A stretch of DNA of 64,000 bases from an uncultured Clostridia bacterium (GCA_944342015.1 CALVMC010000005.1:44707-108706), one strand, 5' to 3'; positions 54,307-63,885 are shown, counted from the stretch's first letter. Notes: a model not told the origin generated them from the sequence alone. Program-made: numbers and translations.

Positions 54307-56298
54307 ATGAATAAAGTTACTTATGGTTCAAAAAAAAGAAAGGCTTGTTATTACAACAAAATATCAGGATTTATAAATGAAGATACAAAATCAATAATTG
54401 GAGAACTTGTTAGAAATTCATTTGAAGTTGGAAAAGATCAAACAGATGCATGGGAAAATCAAATTTTAGAATTAAAAAATGGATTAAAAAGATATGGTAT
54501 TGAAGGATATATAATATTTGAATATGATATTTTAAGAATGGGGAAGCGTATTGATGTTGTATTGTTAATTAAAAAGATTGTGTTTTCGCTTGAATTTAAA
54601 AATGGAAAGAATACATTTACATCCAAAGATGCTCAACAAGCTGAAGATTATGCTTTAGATATTAAAAACTTTCATAAAGAGTCTGAAAATTTATATGTTT
54701 GTCCAATTTTGATTGCAACTGATGCACCTAAATGGTCTAAGGAGCAGAGAATAGATAGTTATCCAGACAAACAAATTTACCTACAACGAGAAAATATAGA
54801 AACTTTTATTCCTAAAATTAAAGCAATAATGGGTAAGTATGGAGAAGAAGGTTCTATAGATTTCGAAAAATGGCTTAATTCTCCATATTATCCAACTCCA
54901 ACAATTATTACAGCTGCAATTGAGGCATATAAATCACATAGTTTAAGTGATATTGCTAAATCAGAGGCAGGTCAAACTGATATTAATCAATGTGAAGAAA
55001 AGATATTAGAAATTATTGATTATGCCAAACAAAATAAAAAGAAATGTGTATGTTTTATTACTGGCGTTCCTGGGGCTGGTAAAACTTTAGTTGGTCTTAA
55101 TATTGTTGCAAAAAATCTAAACAAAAAAGAGGATAATTTAAGCGTATATATATCAGGGAACGGACCTTTAGTTGATGTTTTAAGAGAGGCCCTAATACGA
55201 AGCACAAAACAGACGGAGGATTATATAAAGGGCAAGACAGAAGCATCTATCAATGCATTAATACAAAGTAGTTTTGCTTTTAAAAATGACAATGTAAAAT
55301 CCTCAAGACCAACTGCTGAGCATATTTTAATTTTTGATGAAGCACAAAGAGTATGGAATAAAGATAAAATGAAAAGTAAACATAAAGATCCAGAAATGTG
55401 TTATAGTGAACCCCATTTATTTTACAATATTATGGATAGGCATAGTGATTGGGCCGTTATGGTTTGCTTAGTTGGATTAGGTCAAGACATTTATGATGGT
55501 GAAGTTGGAATTAATGAATGGTTTAAGTGCGGCATCGAAGAATTTAAAAATTGGGAGATGTTTTATTCATCTGAAATTTTTATGCAGTCTGAGGATAAGC
55601 ATATAGATAGAGCAATGATTGAAAATTGTTCTAGATGTCATGATTATAGGGAATTATATTTAAAAACATCAATTAGATCATTTAGGGCAGATAAGCAGTG
55701 TCAATTTGTTGACTTTTTATTGGATAATGACCCAAATAATGCGAAAATTATATATCAACAAATAAATGATAGGTATCCAGTGTATATTACACGCGATTTT
55801 GATAAGGCAAAAAAATGGGTGAGATCTAAAGTTAGGGGGTCGCAACGTTCAGGAGTTTTGGCTTGTAGTAGTGCTCAAAGATTAAAACCTGAAGGAATTT
55901 ATGTGCCAAAAGATATAGATGTAAAAAATTGGTTCTTGGCACCTAGTGATGATTTGAGATCTTCTAATAAATTAGAGATTGTGGCCAGTGAATTTAAGGT
56001 GCAGGGCTTAGAGATTGATTGGGCAATAGTATGTTGGGATGCAGATTTGCGTAGAGAAAGCAATGATAACAGGTGGGATTATTACTCATTCAGAGGCACT
56101 AAGTGGCGAAAACGTAACTCTTTAATTAATCAAAGATATTTATTAAATTCTTATAGGGTTTTACTTACCAGGGCAAGACAAGGGATGATTATATTTGTGC
56201 CTAGGGGTGTTGATAATGAAGAAGATGAAACTCGAAATCATAAGTATTATGATAAAGTATTTGATTATTTATTAAAATGTGGAATTAAAGAAATTTAA
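54307..56298 (+). CDS. DUF2075 (Schlafen-3-like) helicase with PD-(D/E)XK-like N-terminus
   Basis: The 663-residue protein has a nuclease-like N-terminal domain: GKRIDVVLLIKKIVFSLEFK gives Asp83 and Glu96-x-Lys98, the D...ExK pattern, with a helix carrying DAQQAEDYALDIK afterwards. From about residue 248 is a P-loop helicase of the DUF2075 type. Walker A is FITGVPGAGKTLVGL, Walker B is ILIFDEAQRVW (about 339-349), and the C-terminal motifs include ASEFKVQGLEIDWAIVCW and RVLLTRARQGMIIFVPRG. This group includes Schlafen-type and LlaJI-like proteins in anti-phage loci. It probably translocates on and cuts nucleic acid. AAAGGA precedes the ATG. Codons and base content are more AT-rich than the core genome. 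Confidence 0.85.
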   Translation: MNKVTYGSKKRKACYYNKISGFINEDTKSIIGELVRNSFEVGKDQTDAWENQILELKNGLKRYGIEGYIIFEYDILRMGKRIDVVLLIKKIVFSLEFKNGKNTFTSKDAQQAEDYALDIKNFHKESENLYVCPILIATDAPKWSKEQRIDSYPDKQIYLQRENIETFIPKIKAIMGKYGEEGSIDFEKWLNSPYYPTPTIITAAIEAYKSHSLSDIAKSEAGQTDINQCEEKILEIIDYAKQNKKKCVCFITGVPGAGKTLVGLNIVAKNLNKKEDNLSVYISGNGPLVDVLREALIRSTKQTEDYIKGKTEASINALIQSSFAFKNDNVKSSRPTAEHILIFDEAQRVWNKDKMKSKHKDPEMCYSEPHLFYNIMDRHSDWAVMVCLVGLGQDIYDGEVGINEWFKCGIEEFKNWEMFYSSEIFMQSEDKHIDRAMIENCSRCHDYRELYLKTSIRSFRADKQCQFVDFLLDNDPNNAKIIYQQINDRYPVYITRDFDKAKKWVRSKVRGSQRSGVLACSSAQRLKPEGIYVPKDIDVKNWFLAPSDDLRSSNKLEIVASEFKVQGLEIDWAIVCWDADLRRESNDNRWDYYSFRGTKWRKRNSLINQRYLLNSYRVLLTRARQGMIIFVPRGVDNEEDETRNHKYYDKVFDYLLKCGIKEI

Positions 56299-56338
56299 AG
56301 TTGATGTTATAATCTTAATAAACAAAAGGGAAGAAAGT

Positions 56339-57622
56339 ATGAAAAAAACTAAGTTTACATTTGTTGACTTATTTGCAGGGATAGGGGGGTTCCATCAGGC
56401 ACTTGAAAAACTGGGTGGAAGCTGTGTTATGGCTTCAGAGATAGATAAAGATTGTATTGAAGTTTATAAAAAAAATTTCCCTAATACTGAAATAGTTGGA
56501 GATATAAAATTAAATTGGCAACGATTGCCAGAATTTGATATGTTATGCGGAGGTTTTCCTTGTCAACCATTTAGCAAGGCTGGGAAACAAGAGGGATTTG
56601 AAGATAAAAATAGGGGAAATTTATTTTATGTGCTCATGGATATTCTAGACCAACATGAAGAATGTAAGTTTATTTTGTTAGAAAACGTAAGTAACTTGGG
56701 TACTGGCAAAGATAAACAATGGTGGACAAAAATTCAAGAAGAACTAGGTAAAAGAAATTTTTATGTTACGGATATACCAATAGTTTTGTCTCCTTGTCAA
56801 TTTGGGATACCACAGATAAGAGACAGAGTTTATATAATGGGTATTAGACGGGACGTAAAAGATGATAAAAAATTAACTAATCATTATATTCATATTGAAG
56901 ACCTTGGTTTTGATAATTTAAAAAGACCTATTAATTCTTTAGAAATGGGAAGTGCTTGGAAAGTTTTAAATAATGAAACTGATATAGATAAAAAATACTT
57001 TTTAAGTAAAGAACAAACCGAGATATTAAATATTTGGGATGAGTTTAGAAAAGGTGTAAAGTTTGAAACTATTGGAGTTCCAATCTGGTTGGAATATTTT
57101 GGTGTAAAAAAAGACGATAACACATTTTATTCTACTCCGGATTATCAAGGAGTTCTATATAAGAACTTGCCGGAATGGAAAAAAAGATTTGTAGATAAAA
57201 ATAGAAAATTTTATATTAAACACAAAACTTTTATTGATAAGTGGGTTGATAAGTATAATATGCTGTCAAGAAATTCTATTTACAAAAAGTTTGAGTGGAA
57301 TTGTGGAAAGGATTGTAAATCGTTGAAAGATACAATTATTCAGTTTAGACATTCTGGAATAAGAGCCAAAAGACCAACGTATTTTCCCACACTGGTTGCA
57401 ATAAATAATACTCCAATTGTCTGGGATAAGAATAGAAAGAAATACAGAAAAATAACACCACGGGAGGCAGCAAATTTACAGAGTTTTAGAGATGACTTTG
57501 TATTTGGTGAAAATGATGAAAAAACATATAAACAACTAGGAAATGCTGTTAATGTAGATATAATAAATATACTTGCTGAGAAATTAATTTCCTTCGCAAT
57601 AAAAGATTGGAAAAAAATATAG
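56339..57622 (+). CDS. DNA (cytosine-5-)-methyltransferase
   Basis: The 427-residue enzyme has all major C5-methylase motifs in order: DLFAGIGGFHQALEKLGG (I, SAM), CGGFPCQPFSKAGKQ (IV, catalytic Cys), FILLENVSNL (VI), QFGIPQIRDRVYIMG (VIII) and YKQLGNAVNV (X). A target-recognition region of about 170 residues lies between VIII and IX/X. The start is the internal Met (MKKTKFTFVDLFAG) with AAGGGAAG upstream; an earlier in-frame Met lies inside the helicase gene. It would protect host DNA and mark self for the rest of the operon. The sequence methylated is unknown. Confidence 0.95.
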   Translation: MKKTKFTFVDLFAGIGGFHQALEKLGGSCVMASEIDKDCIEVYKKNFPNTEIVGDIKLNWQRLPEFDMLCGGFPCQPFSKAGKQEGFEDKNRGNLFYVLMDILDQHEECKFILLENVSNLGTGKDKQWWTKIQEELGKRNFYVTDIPIVLSPCQFGIPQIRDRVYIMGIRRDVKDDKKLTNHYIHIEDLGFDNLKRPINSLEMGSAWKVLNNETDIDKKYFLSKEQTEILNIWDEFRKGVKFETIGVPIWLEYFGVKKDDNTFYSTPDYQGVLYKNLPEWKKRFVDKNRKFYIKHKTFIDKWVDKYNMLSRNSIYKKFEWNCGKDCKSLKDTIIQFRHSGIRAKRPTYFPTLVAINNTPIVWDKNRKKYRKITPREAANLQSFRDDFVFGENDEKTYKQLGNAVNVDIINILAEKLISFAIKDWKKI

Positions 57623-57632
57623 GAGAAAAATT

Positions 57633-59183
57633 ATGGATAAAAAAGTAACTCAGTTAAATATACAGCCACAAGCTGGTATTATAGGTGTTTTTTCAAGATT
57701 AAATTATAAACCATGGTATGCAATTGCAGAATTTGTAGATAATTCAACACAATCATTTTATACATATGAAAGAGTGATGAGACAAAACGGCATTACAAGT
57801 ATAAATGTAGATATCAATTATGATTTTGAAAAAGATATACTTACAATTAAAGATGATGCATATGGAATGGAAATAAATGATTTTCATAGGGCGATTAAGG
57901 TTGATTCAATTCCTGAAAATCAGGGTGGAAGAAACGAATTTGGTATGGGATTAAAAACAGCTGCTAGTTGGTTTGGGAATGTTTGGAGCGTAGAAAGTAC
58001 TCAATTAGGATCTACTAATAAGTATTATACAGAAGTTAACATTGATGAACTAAGAAGTAAAAATCTTAATAGTATAGATATAATTAATGTTGATTGTGAT
58101 AAGGAAGAACATGGAACAACAATAGTAATTAATAAAATTACTAAAAAAATTGATGCTGGCCGAACAAAAGGAAAAATTATTAAATTGCTAGAAAGTATGT
58201 ATCGAAGAGATATAAATTCAGGAAAAATAAATATTACATTTAATGGGGAACGACTTAAATTCGAGGATTACAACTGTCTTAATTTCAGAGATAAAACATG
58301 GAAGAAGAATGTTGATTTTTCCTTTGATTTTGATGGGAAAAGTCATCGTGTTACAGGTTTTGTTGGAATACTTGAAAAAGGTGGAGGATTTGGTAAGGCC
58401 GGTTTTGCATTGTTTAGAAGAAACAGAGTTGTTATAGGCGGAGAGGATCAAAATTACAAACCATATGATATCTTTGGACAGCCACAAAGTCAGATCTCAT
58501 TGAGATTGTTTGGTGAACTAAACCTTGACGACTTTGATATAAACCAAGCAAAAGATGGGTTTGTTTGGGATAATGGATTAGAGGATGAGTTTGTAAATGC
58601 GCTAAAAGTAAATGTTCAGGAATATATAAGTATTGCACGAATTTCTAATAAAGAAAGGGCTTCAGAAGAAAGTTTGTCTACTAATGCATCACAAAATATA
58701 CAGGAAGAAGTTGGAAAACTTCTTGAAGAAACCAGTTTGTTAGAAGAAAACCTTTCAGATAGTAAAAATCTAGAAAATGATGACAATAGTGTTGAAGATT
58801 TAAGAGAATATCAAAAATTCGTTGATGAAAGTAATAGTGGTCCCGAAATTGTATTGGAAGATAAAGTTAGAATATATCCAGTACATATTGATGCAATAAC
58901 TGAAAAAATAATTCATGTTAAATGGGCAATAGTAGATAGGCAATATTGGATCGATGTGGAAGAAGATGGGGACAACATTAATATACTAATTAACATTAAT
59001 CATCCATTTTTTAAACCATATTCTAATGATTTAGATTTTAAAAAGGTATTAGAAAAATTCGTAATAGCATTTGTGGTTGCTGAACAACAAGCAAAGTTAA
59101 CATCTGAGAATGATGGATATATAATGTCAAGTGCAATAAGACAAAAAATGAATAAGTTATTAGCAAAGATGATTGAGGAATAA
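57633..59183 (+). CDS. GHKL ATPase, MORC/paraMORC-like
   Basis: The 516-residue protein carries the Hsp90/gyrase-B/MutL-type ATP fold: WYAIAEFVDNSTQSF (N-box, about 28-42), LTIKDDAYGMEINDFHRAI (G1), NEFGMGLKTAASWFG (G2) and EHGTTIVINKI. A transducer-like domain follows with FALFRRNRVVIGGE. The C-terminal third is acidic and helical (about 345-400) and then an unassigned beta-rich domain. Prokaryotic MORC-like ATPases have been placed in restriction-modification neighbourhoods with helicases and nucleases (Iyer, Abhiman and Aravind, 2008). Here it probably forms an ATP-gated clamp on DNA. GGAG precedes the ATG. It is 2 bases before the Z1 gene. Confidence 0.9.
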   Translation: MDKKVTQLNIQPQAGIIGVFSRLNYKPWYAIAEFVDNSTQSFYTYERVMRQNGITSINVDINYDFEKDILTIKDDAYGMEINDFHRAIKVDSIPENQGGRNEFGMGLKTAASWFGNVWSVESTQLGSTNKYYTEVNIDELRSKNLNSIDIINVDCDKEEHGTTIVINKITKKIDAGRTKGKIIKLLESMYRRDINSGKINITFNGERLKFEDYNCLNFRDKTWKKNVDFSFDFDGKSHRVTGFVGILEKGGGFGKAGFALFRRNRVVIGGEDQNYKPYDIFGQPQSQISLRLFGELNLDDFDINQAKDGFVWDNGLEDEFVNALKVNVQEYISIARISNKERASEESLSTNASQNIQEEVGKLLEETSLLEENLSDSKNLENDDNSVEDLREYQKFVDESNSGPEIVLEDKVRIYPVHIDAITEKIIHVKWAIVDRQYWIDVEEDGDNINILININHPFFKPYSNDLDFKKVLEKFVIAFVVAEQQAKLTSENDGYIMSSAIRQKMNKLLAKMIEE

Positions 59184-59185
59184 GT

Positions 59186-61330
59186 ATGGAAAAATATGTA
59201 ATAAAAGATGAAAAAAGTGAACCATTAAAATTGGGACAATTTTATTCTTTAGTAAACAATAAACATATAAATGCATATGGTGAAGTTGGTGCAAATAATA
59301 TCGTATCAAATGTTATTGAAACATATGAGAATATTCAAAAGCAATTTAATGATCCATTAAAAAATAATAATGTATTATTAGTAGGAAAGGTTCAATCTGG
59401 AAAGACATCAAATCTTGAATTGTTGACAGCAATTGCTTTTGATAATGGATACAATATATTGGTTATGTATGGTGGATATGATAAAAGTTTACTCGCACAA
59501 ACAACAGATAGATTTAGAAAAACATTTGATGTCCCAGAACAGATTGAGTATAGTGATAAATATCCAGCTGTTTTTACAACAGATGATAGCAATCAACTTG
59601 CTGATATTGATGATGATATTGTTGCTGAGATGTTAGAATGCAAACAACCTATTATTTTTATTTCAATGAAAAGACCAGTAGCGATGAGAAAAATAAATAA
59701 GGTTTTACAAGAACTTGATAAATCTAAATTTAAAGCTTTTATTATTGATGATGAAGGAGACCAGGCAAGTTTAAATATTGCAAAAAATAAAAAGGAGGAT
59801 GCTTCGAAAACGTATGCAGAAATTGTAAAGTTAAAGGGAATACTTAATAATCCAGTTTATCTTTCTGTTACAGCGACTCCGCATGCGAATATTTTTTTGG
59901 ATGATTGGAGTGCTCTAAGACCAGATAATGTAAGATTAATTCAACCCGGGATTGGTTATGATGGAGCCGATGTTTACAACTTAGAAGAAAATAATTTAAT
60001 ACAAATAATTCCAACTGAAGATGTTCTGTTGCTTGAGGACGGAGGAGTGCCTCCTTCGTTATGGGATGCTATTCACTATTTTATCGTTGCAAGCGCTATA
60101 AAACAATTTGAAAAAACACATTCAAAATCAAATTATAGTGATATGATAATACACTCATTTCGCGAAGTTGATAATCATTCAAATTTGTATAGGAAAATTA
60201 ATAGTAAAATAGAATTATATAAAGATATTGTAAGAAATAAGGATAAAGAAGGTTTAACAACAATATATAAGAAATTAAAAAATATTTATGAATCGAAACT
60301 TTTTACCAATGAATTAAGAAGTAAAATCAATTTTGATCAAATATTTGAAATTATAAAAATAGTAATAAAAAATATAAAAATAATTCTTAAAAATAGCTTA
60401 GGTAAAGAGACACAGTCAAATGAGTCGTTAAAGTACCACAAAATTTATATTGGTGGTGACTTACTTCAAAGAGGCCTAACTTTTTCAAATTTGATAACCA
60501 CATATTTCACAAGATGGTCTAAAGATGGAGGAAATATGGATACTAATATGCAACGTGCTAGATGGTTTGGTTATCGAGAAAAATATATTGATCTTTGTAA
60601 GGTATTTACAACATCAGGGATAGCTCAAGAATTTTCCACATTGGGAGAGGTTGAAACTGATTTGTGGGACCAATTTTCTGAAATAGAAAATAATCAAATG
60701 GAAATTAGTGATATTTTGATACAAACTGAAAATACACGACAAAGACCAACATCTAAAAATAAAGCATCATATGAAAAAGTAATCTTTAAAAATCGTTGGA
60801 TAAAACAGAGATATATTGTTTCTGATAAAAATCAAATAGAAATTAATAATTCTCTTTTGAATGGGATTATTAAAAATTCAAAATTTACTGATACGAGTGT
60901 AGGAAATAAATCGGGAGAAAAAACCGGTTCTTACTGTGTATTTGATAATAAATCTTTAGTTACATTAGTTAATCACATACAGACTGTTTTTGATATGGAA
61001 CCATTTCAGCGTTCGGCTGTTAAAGAATTAATTTCAGGACAGGATGTCATAATTATTTTAATGAATTCATCAAATAAAAATGGTGTTAGGATGCGTACAG
61101 TCTATCCTAATTCTAACAAAATAAAAGCATTAATGCAAGGTGCTGATAACAAAGATAAATCAAAGGTTGTATATGAGGGAGATAGTTTTGTTATTATAGA
61201 TAAGAATAAAATTAATATACAAATTCACAAAGTTATTCCAAAAATAGATGGAGAAGAAAAAGAAGAACTTATACAATATATGTTTGCAATTTATGTTCCA
61301 AAGGAGAAAACATATTATGTTAAAAGATAA
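59186..61330 (+). CDS. Z1-domain P-loop ATPase
   Basis: The 714-residue protein matches the Z1 family, a helicase-related ATPase domain found beside restriction genes. Seen are VLLVGKVQSGKTSNLELLTA (Walker A at about 67-74), FIIDDEGDQASLN (Walker B, about 187) and PVYLSVTATPHANIFLDDW (motif III). The central Z1 region includes IYIGGDLLQRGLTFSNLITT, and the arginine-finger segment MQRARWFGYREKY follows. The last 200 residues are unassigned. The family is known to co-occur with GHKL ATPases and DUF4420 nucleases, exactly as here. Its end overlaps the next gene by 14 bases. Confidence 0.9.
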   Translation: MEKYVIKDEKSEPLKLGQFYSLVNNKHINAYGEVGANNIVSNVIETYENIQKQFNDPLKNNNVLLVGKVQSGKTSNLELLTAIAFDNGYNILVMYGGYDKSLLAQTTDRFRKTFDVPEQIEYSDKYPAVFTTDDSNQLADIDDDIVAEMLECKQPIIFISMKRPVAMRKINKVLQELDKSKFKAFIIDDEGDQASLNIAKNKKEDASKTYAEIVKLKGILNNPVYLSVTATPHANIFLDDWSALRPDNVRLIQPGIGYDGADVYNLEENNLIQIIPTEDVLLLEDGGVPPSLWDAIHYFIVASAIKQFEKTHSKSNYSDMIIHSFREVDNHSNLYRKINSKIELYKDIVRNKDKEGLTTIYKKLKNIYESKLFTNELRSKINFDQIFEIIKIVIKNIKIILKNSLGKETQSNESLKYHKIYIGGDLLQRGLTFSNLITTYFTRWSKDGGNMDTNMQRARWFGYREKYIDLCKVFTTSGIAQEFSTLGEVETDLWDQFSEIENNQMEISDILIQTENTRQRPTSKNKASYEKVIFKNRWIKQRYIVSDKNQIEINNSLLNGIIKNSKFTDTSVGNKSGEKTGSYCVFDNKSLVTLVNHIQTVFDMEPFQRSAVKELISGQDVIIILMNSSNKNGVRMRTVYPNSNKIKALMQGADNKDKSKVVYEGDSFVIIDKNKINIQIHKVIPKIDGEEKEELIQYMFAIYVPKEKTYYVKR

Positions 61331-62264
61331 AGAATTTTATATTAATGAACTAAATAAATATTCAGAAGATGATGATTTAGTATACTTAATTGAAAAATTT
61401 TGCGATAATGCAGGTTTATTTGTGAGAAATAAGAAGATTTTATATCTCGTAAAAACTGAAGGAGAAAAAATTAAATCAATAAAGACAGAATATTTAAATA
61501 TGTTTTCAAATGTTTGTGTATCGCCTGTTACAGAGAAATCTAATTTTTCGGCAGGTAACTATAACATTATTGAATTTAATGGAAAATTTGACGATGTTGT
61601 ATTTAATTCTTTCTTAGAATTGTGCTACATACATTCTCAGAATATTAATAGTGTTAAGTTTGTCGAATTTTTTAATTCATTAGTTAATATGTTTCAAATC
61701 CCTCATGAGCAAAGATATAAAGATTTGCTTGGATTTTATGGAGAAATTTTATTTTTGATTAAATGTAAGTCATTAGGATATAACATTATTGATAATTGGC
61801 ACAAGGGAGAACATAATAATTGTAAATACGACTTAGTATTTGAACGTTGTAATGCTGATATAAAAACTGTCATATCACAAGAGTTAATAGTTACTTTAAA
61901 ACATAATCAATTATTTAATAGTGACAAGAATTATTTAATTTTAATGCAATTAGAAAAAAATAATTCGGGAAAAACTTTGAATGAATTATTATTTGAATTA
62001 AAAAATGACAATTCAATTGGTTATAATTATAAATTTTGGGTAAAGGTAGAAAAAGAAAAATTAAAAATATCACCAAGAGATATGGAGGAAGAGAGATTTT
62101 CTTTTAAAAATTGCTTTATTTATGATACTTCTGCCATTAATCCATTTCCAACAATTCCTTTAAAAGTGACAGAAATAAAATATGATCTAGATTTAATTGA
62201 TGATGATTATTATTCTATAAATGAATATATTAAATTATTAAATCTTAACAAAATAACTTTGTGA
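61317..62264 (+). CDS. PD-(D/E)XK nuclease of DUF4420 type
   Basis: The 315-residue protein resembles DUF4420. GFYGEILFLIKCKSLGYNII gives the first acidic residue, CKYDLVFERCNADIKTVISQ gives Asp and D-x-K of the nuclease core, and VTLKHNQLFNSDKNYLI is the usual following strand-helix unit. The start is the internal Met (MLKDKEFYINEL) because AAGGAG lies 9 bases upstream inside the Z1 gene; the overlap with the Z1 end suggests coupling. It is the likely DNA-cutting subunit of the operon. No terminator is obvious directly after the stop. Confidence 0.85.
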   Translation: MLKDKEFYINELNKYSEDDDLVYLIEKFCDNAGLFVRNKKILYLVKTEGEKIKSIKTEYLNMFSNVCVSPVTEKSNFSAGNYNIIEFNGKFDDVVFNSFLELCYIHSQNINSVKFVEFFNSLVNMFQIPHEQRYKDLLGFYGEILFLIKCKSLGYNIIDNWHKGEHNNCKYDLVFERCNADIKTVISQELIVTLKHNQLFNSDKNYLILMQLEKNNSGKTLNELLFELKNDNSIGYNYKFWVKVEKEKLKISPRDMEEERFSFKNCFIYDTSAINPFPTIPLKVTEIKYDLDLIDDDYYSINEYIKLLNLNKITL

Positions 62265-62576
62265 ATTAATTTTTTTGAAAATGTTAAAGATTAAACTTAA
62301 AGAAATTATTATAGCCTAATAATTATTTTGTTAAAGTATTAAATTAAAACGGGGATTATCTATAAAACCAATTAGAAAATATCATATAATAATTGTTTTA
62401 ATATTGTGTTTAATTTTATGCAAATTATAGTAAAGAATCTGTAAAAACGAATTGTCTAAAACATGTTAAAACATCCAAACTCTTGCTTGGCGAAAAAGAA
62501 AATGATGATAAAGTTCATGAAAGAGAAGTGAAATCTTTAAGAGACCTTCAAATTAGTTTTATAGATATAAAATAAT
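62265..62576. other. Intergenic stretch after the defence operon
   Basis: About 310 bases. A start-less plus-strand frame of some 55 codons reads KTSKLLLGEKENDDKVHERE and ends FIDIK before a stop at about 62575. It may be a remnant of a lost gene. I see no promoter and no clear terminator. Confidence 0.35.
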
Positions 62577-62810
62577 TTAATTATATAAGATATTTATAAC
62601 AAACTCAACAACTTGCTCAATTTCAATAGAATGAAGTTCGCCTATTGCTAGGTCAAGGTTAAAGTATTCACGCCATTTGTCTTTTGAAAAGTCTTTGGTA
62701 AATTTCTTTTCAAGCTCCACAATTTTTGTCAGTTGAAGTTCATATTCTGCTGATATTTTTTGTTCGTAATATTTTTCCTTAATAAATTCTTTAAGAGTTT
62801 CATTTTTCAT
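62577..62810 (-). CDS. Small helical hypothetical protein
   Basis: The 77-residue start MKNETLKEFIKEKYYEQKIS is chosen for the GGAGGG ribosome site 5 bases upstream; the longer in-frame start lacks one. The protein is acidic and helical, ending LHSIEIEQVVEFVINILYN. No cysteine and no membrane segment. I do not recognise a family. It is convergent with the defence operon and lies in AT-rich accessory DNA. Confidence 0.6.
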   Translation of the reverse strand: MKNETLKEFIKEKYYEQKISAEYELQLTKIVELEKKFTKDFSKDKWREYFNLDLAIGELHSIEIEQVVEFVINILYN

Positions 62811-62935
62811 AAGCCCTCCAAGTGTTAAGCGTGTTTTAACTCTGTTTGAAAGATATTGCAAGTCATTTGACGATGTTTTTAAAAAAACTCATTGCCGCTC
62901 TTTTTGAGATAAAAGAAAGGGGGAAAGAGATTGGT

Positions 62936-62960
62936 CACACTGCGAGGTGTGGCTTTTTTT
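62936..62960 (+). terminator. Weak intrinsic terminator
   Basis: CACAC / GTGTG with a 6-base loop followed by GC and seven T. A weak stem, but with a good T tail. Confidence 0.45.
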
Positions 62961-63151
62961 GTGCAACAAAATGCGGGAAAGCAGGGGGACGGGAATAAAA
63001 AGTTGAAATAATTTTATGAGGATGGTGAAAAGGGTTATAAAATAAGGGATTGCTGGGTTTTGGATGATTGTGAGATGAGTTGAATAATGGTGGCGGAGAT
63101 GTATAAAAGGGGTTGATTTTGCTTGAAATAGGGAAATTTTTACGCAACAGG

Positions 63152-63180
63152 AGTGCCTTATATAGGGGGGCATTTTTTTA
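63152..63180 (+). terminator. Weak intrinsic terminator
   Basis: AGTGCC / GGCATT (one G-T pair) around an 11-base G-rich loop, followed by seven T. It lies about 215 bases from a similar element; both are next to a T/G-C-A-A-C-A motif. Confidence 0.45.
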
Positions 63181-63666
63181 TTTGAGTTAAAAAAATCTAT
63201 TGTTTTTGCCTTTATTTAAATAACGAAACGGGTAGTTTCATTTTGTGAAAATGCTTATAAATGTGGCTGAGTTAGATTATGGAGCTGTTGAGCATATAGT
63301 GAGGTTTTATAAAAAAGGGTGGTTATCAAAAAATATGGTAAGTAATTAGCAGAGTAAAAAATAAGTTAGCGGTCTAAGATTTAGGTTTAATGTTGAGGTT
63401 GACAAGAGGATTAATGTAAGACTTTGATTAAGGTTTTGATAAAACAAACAAAAGAGGATGTGACGGCAAAAATTGGTGGTATTTGGCAAGTATTATGAGT
63501 GCTGAAGGAAGTGTAAAGGGAAGAGGTGTTTTAAGAAAATTGAGACGAGTAATGGGCATAGTGCAAAAAAACAAGTGGCTGTTGATTTGGTTGGAAAATT
63601 GAAGTTTATGAACAAATTTATTGTTAAAATTATTGAAGCAGGAAAAGAGGTGGCTCAAAGTGCTAA

Positions 63667-63885
63667 AAATACGCCCAAAAGCCAAGAAAATAAGGGCATA
63701 TTTTGACGCACGCCTGTGTATCGCTGACGCACTTTGCGCCACCTATGTTTAGCCGAGAAGTGGGAAACCCACTTTTCGTCAAAGCACGACTGTTAGCGGT
63801 AAGAAATTTTAAATTTATAAAATTTCTTTACCTTTAAGTCGGCTTTTCCTCTCCCCAAAAAGTTACTTGCTAAACTTTTTGGGGA
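63667..63885. other. Compact series of hairpins, possible structured RNA or element end
   Basis: Hairpin A is AAATACGCCC / GGGCATATTT (63667-63703). A direct repeat TGACGCAC occurs at 63704 and 63725. An outer stem AGCCGA (63751-63756) / TCGGCT (63839-63844) encloses AAGTGGG-AAA-CCCACTT (63758-63774) and GGTAAGAAATTTTA / TAAAATTTCTTTACC (63798-63832). A 12-bp perfect stem CCCCAAAAAGTT / AACTTTTTGGGG follows (63853-63884). There is no T tail after the last stem. It lies about 90 bases before a start codon, so it may be a 5' leader RNA, or the end of a mobile element. It matches no riboswitch I know. Confidence 0.5.

Larger units (their letters stand above)
62811..63666. other. Geneless C-poor stretch
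   Basis: I support no gene here. The plus strand is strikingly poor in C and rich in G, A and T from about 62960 to 63650, producing long but implausible minus-strand frames at 62889-63173 and 63428-63742. Two short terminator-like hairpins on plus are listed separately. A start-less plus frame of about 50 codons near 63435-63590 (WWYLASIMSAEGSVKGRGVL) is noted but not called. Confidence 0.4.

Noticed and set aside
62889..63173. Minus-strand 94-residue frame
   Set aside because: No ribosome site. The composition follows the C-poor plus strand, and two plus-strand terminator-like hairpins lie inside it.
63428..63742. Minus-strand 104-residue frame
   Set aside because: No ribosome site, low complexity, and it runs into the hairpin array.
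63780..63800. Integron attC-like GTTAGC core
   Set aside because: The bases after GTT do not fit the GTTRRRY core and there is no integrase or matching inverse core.
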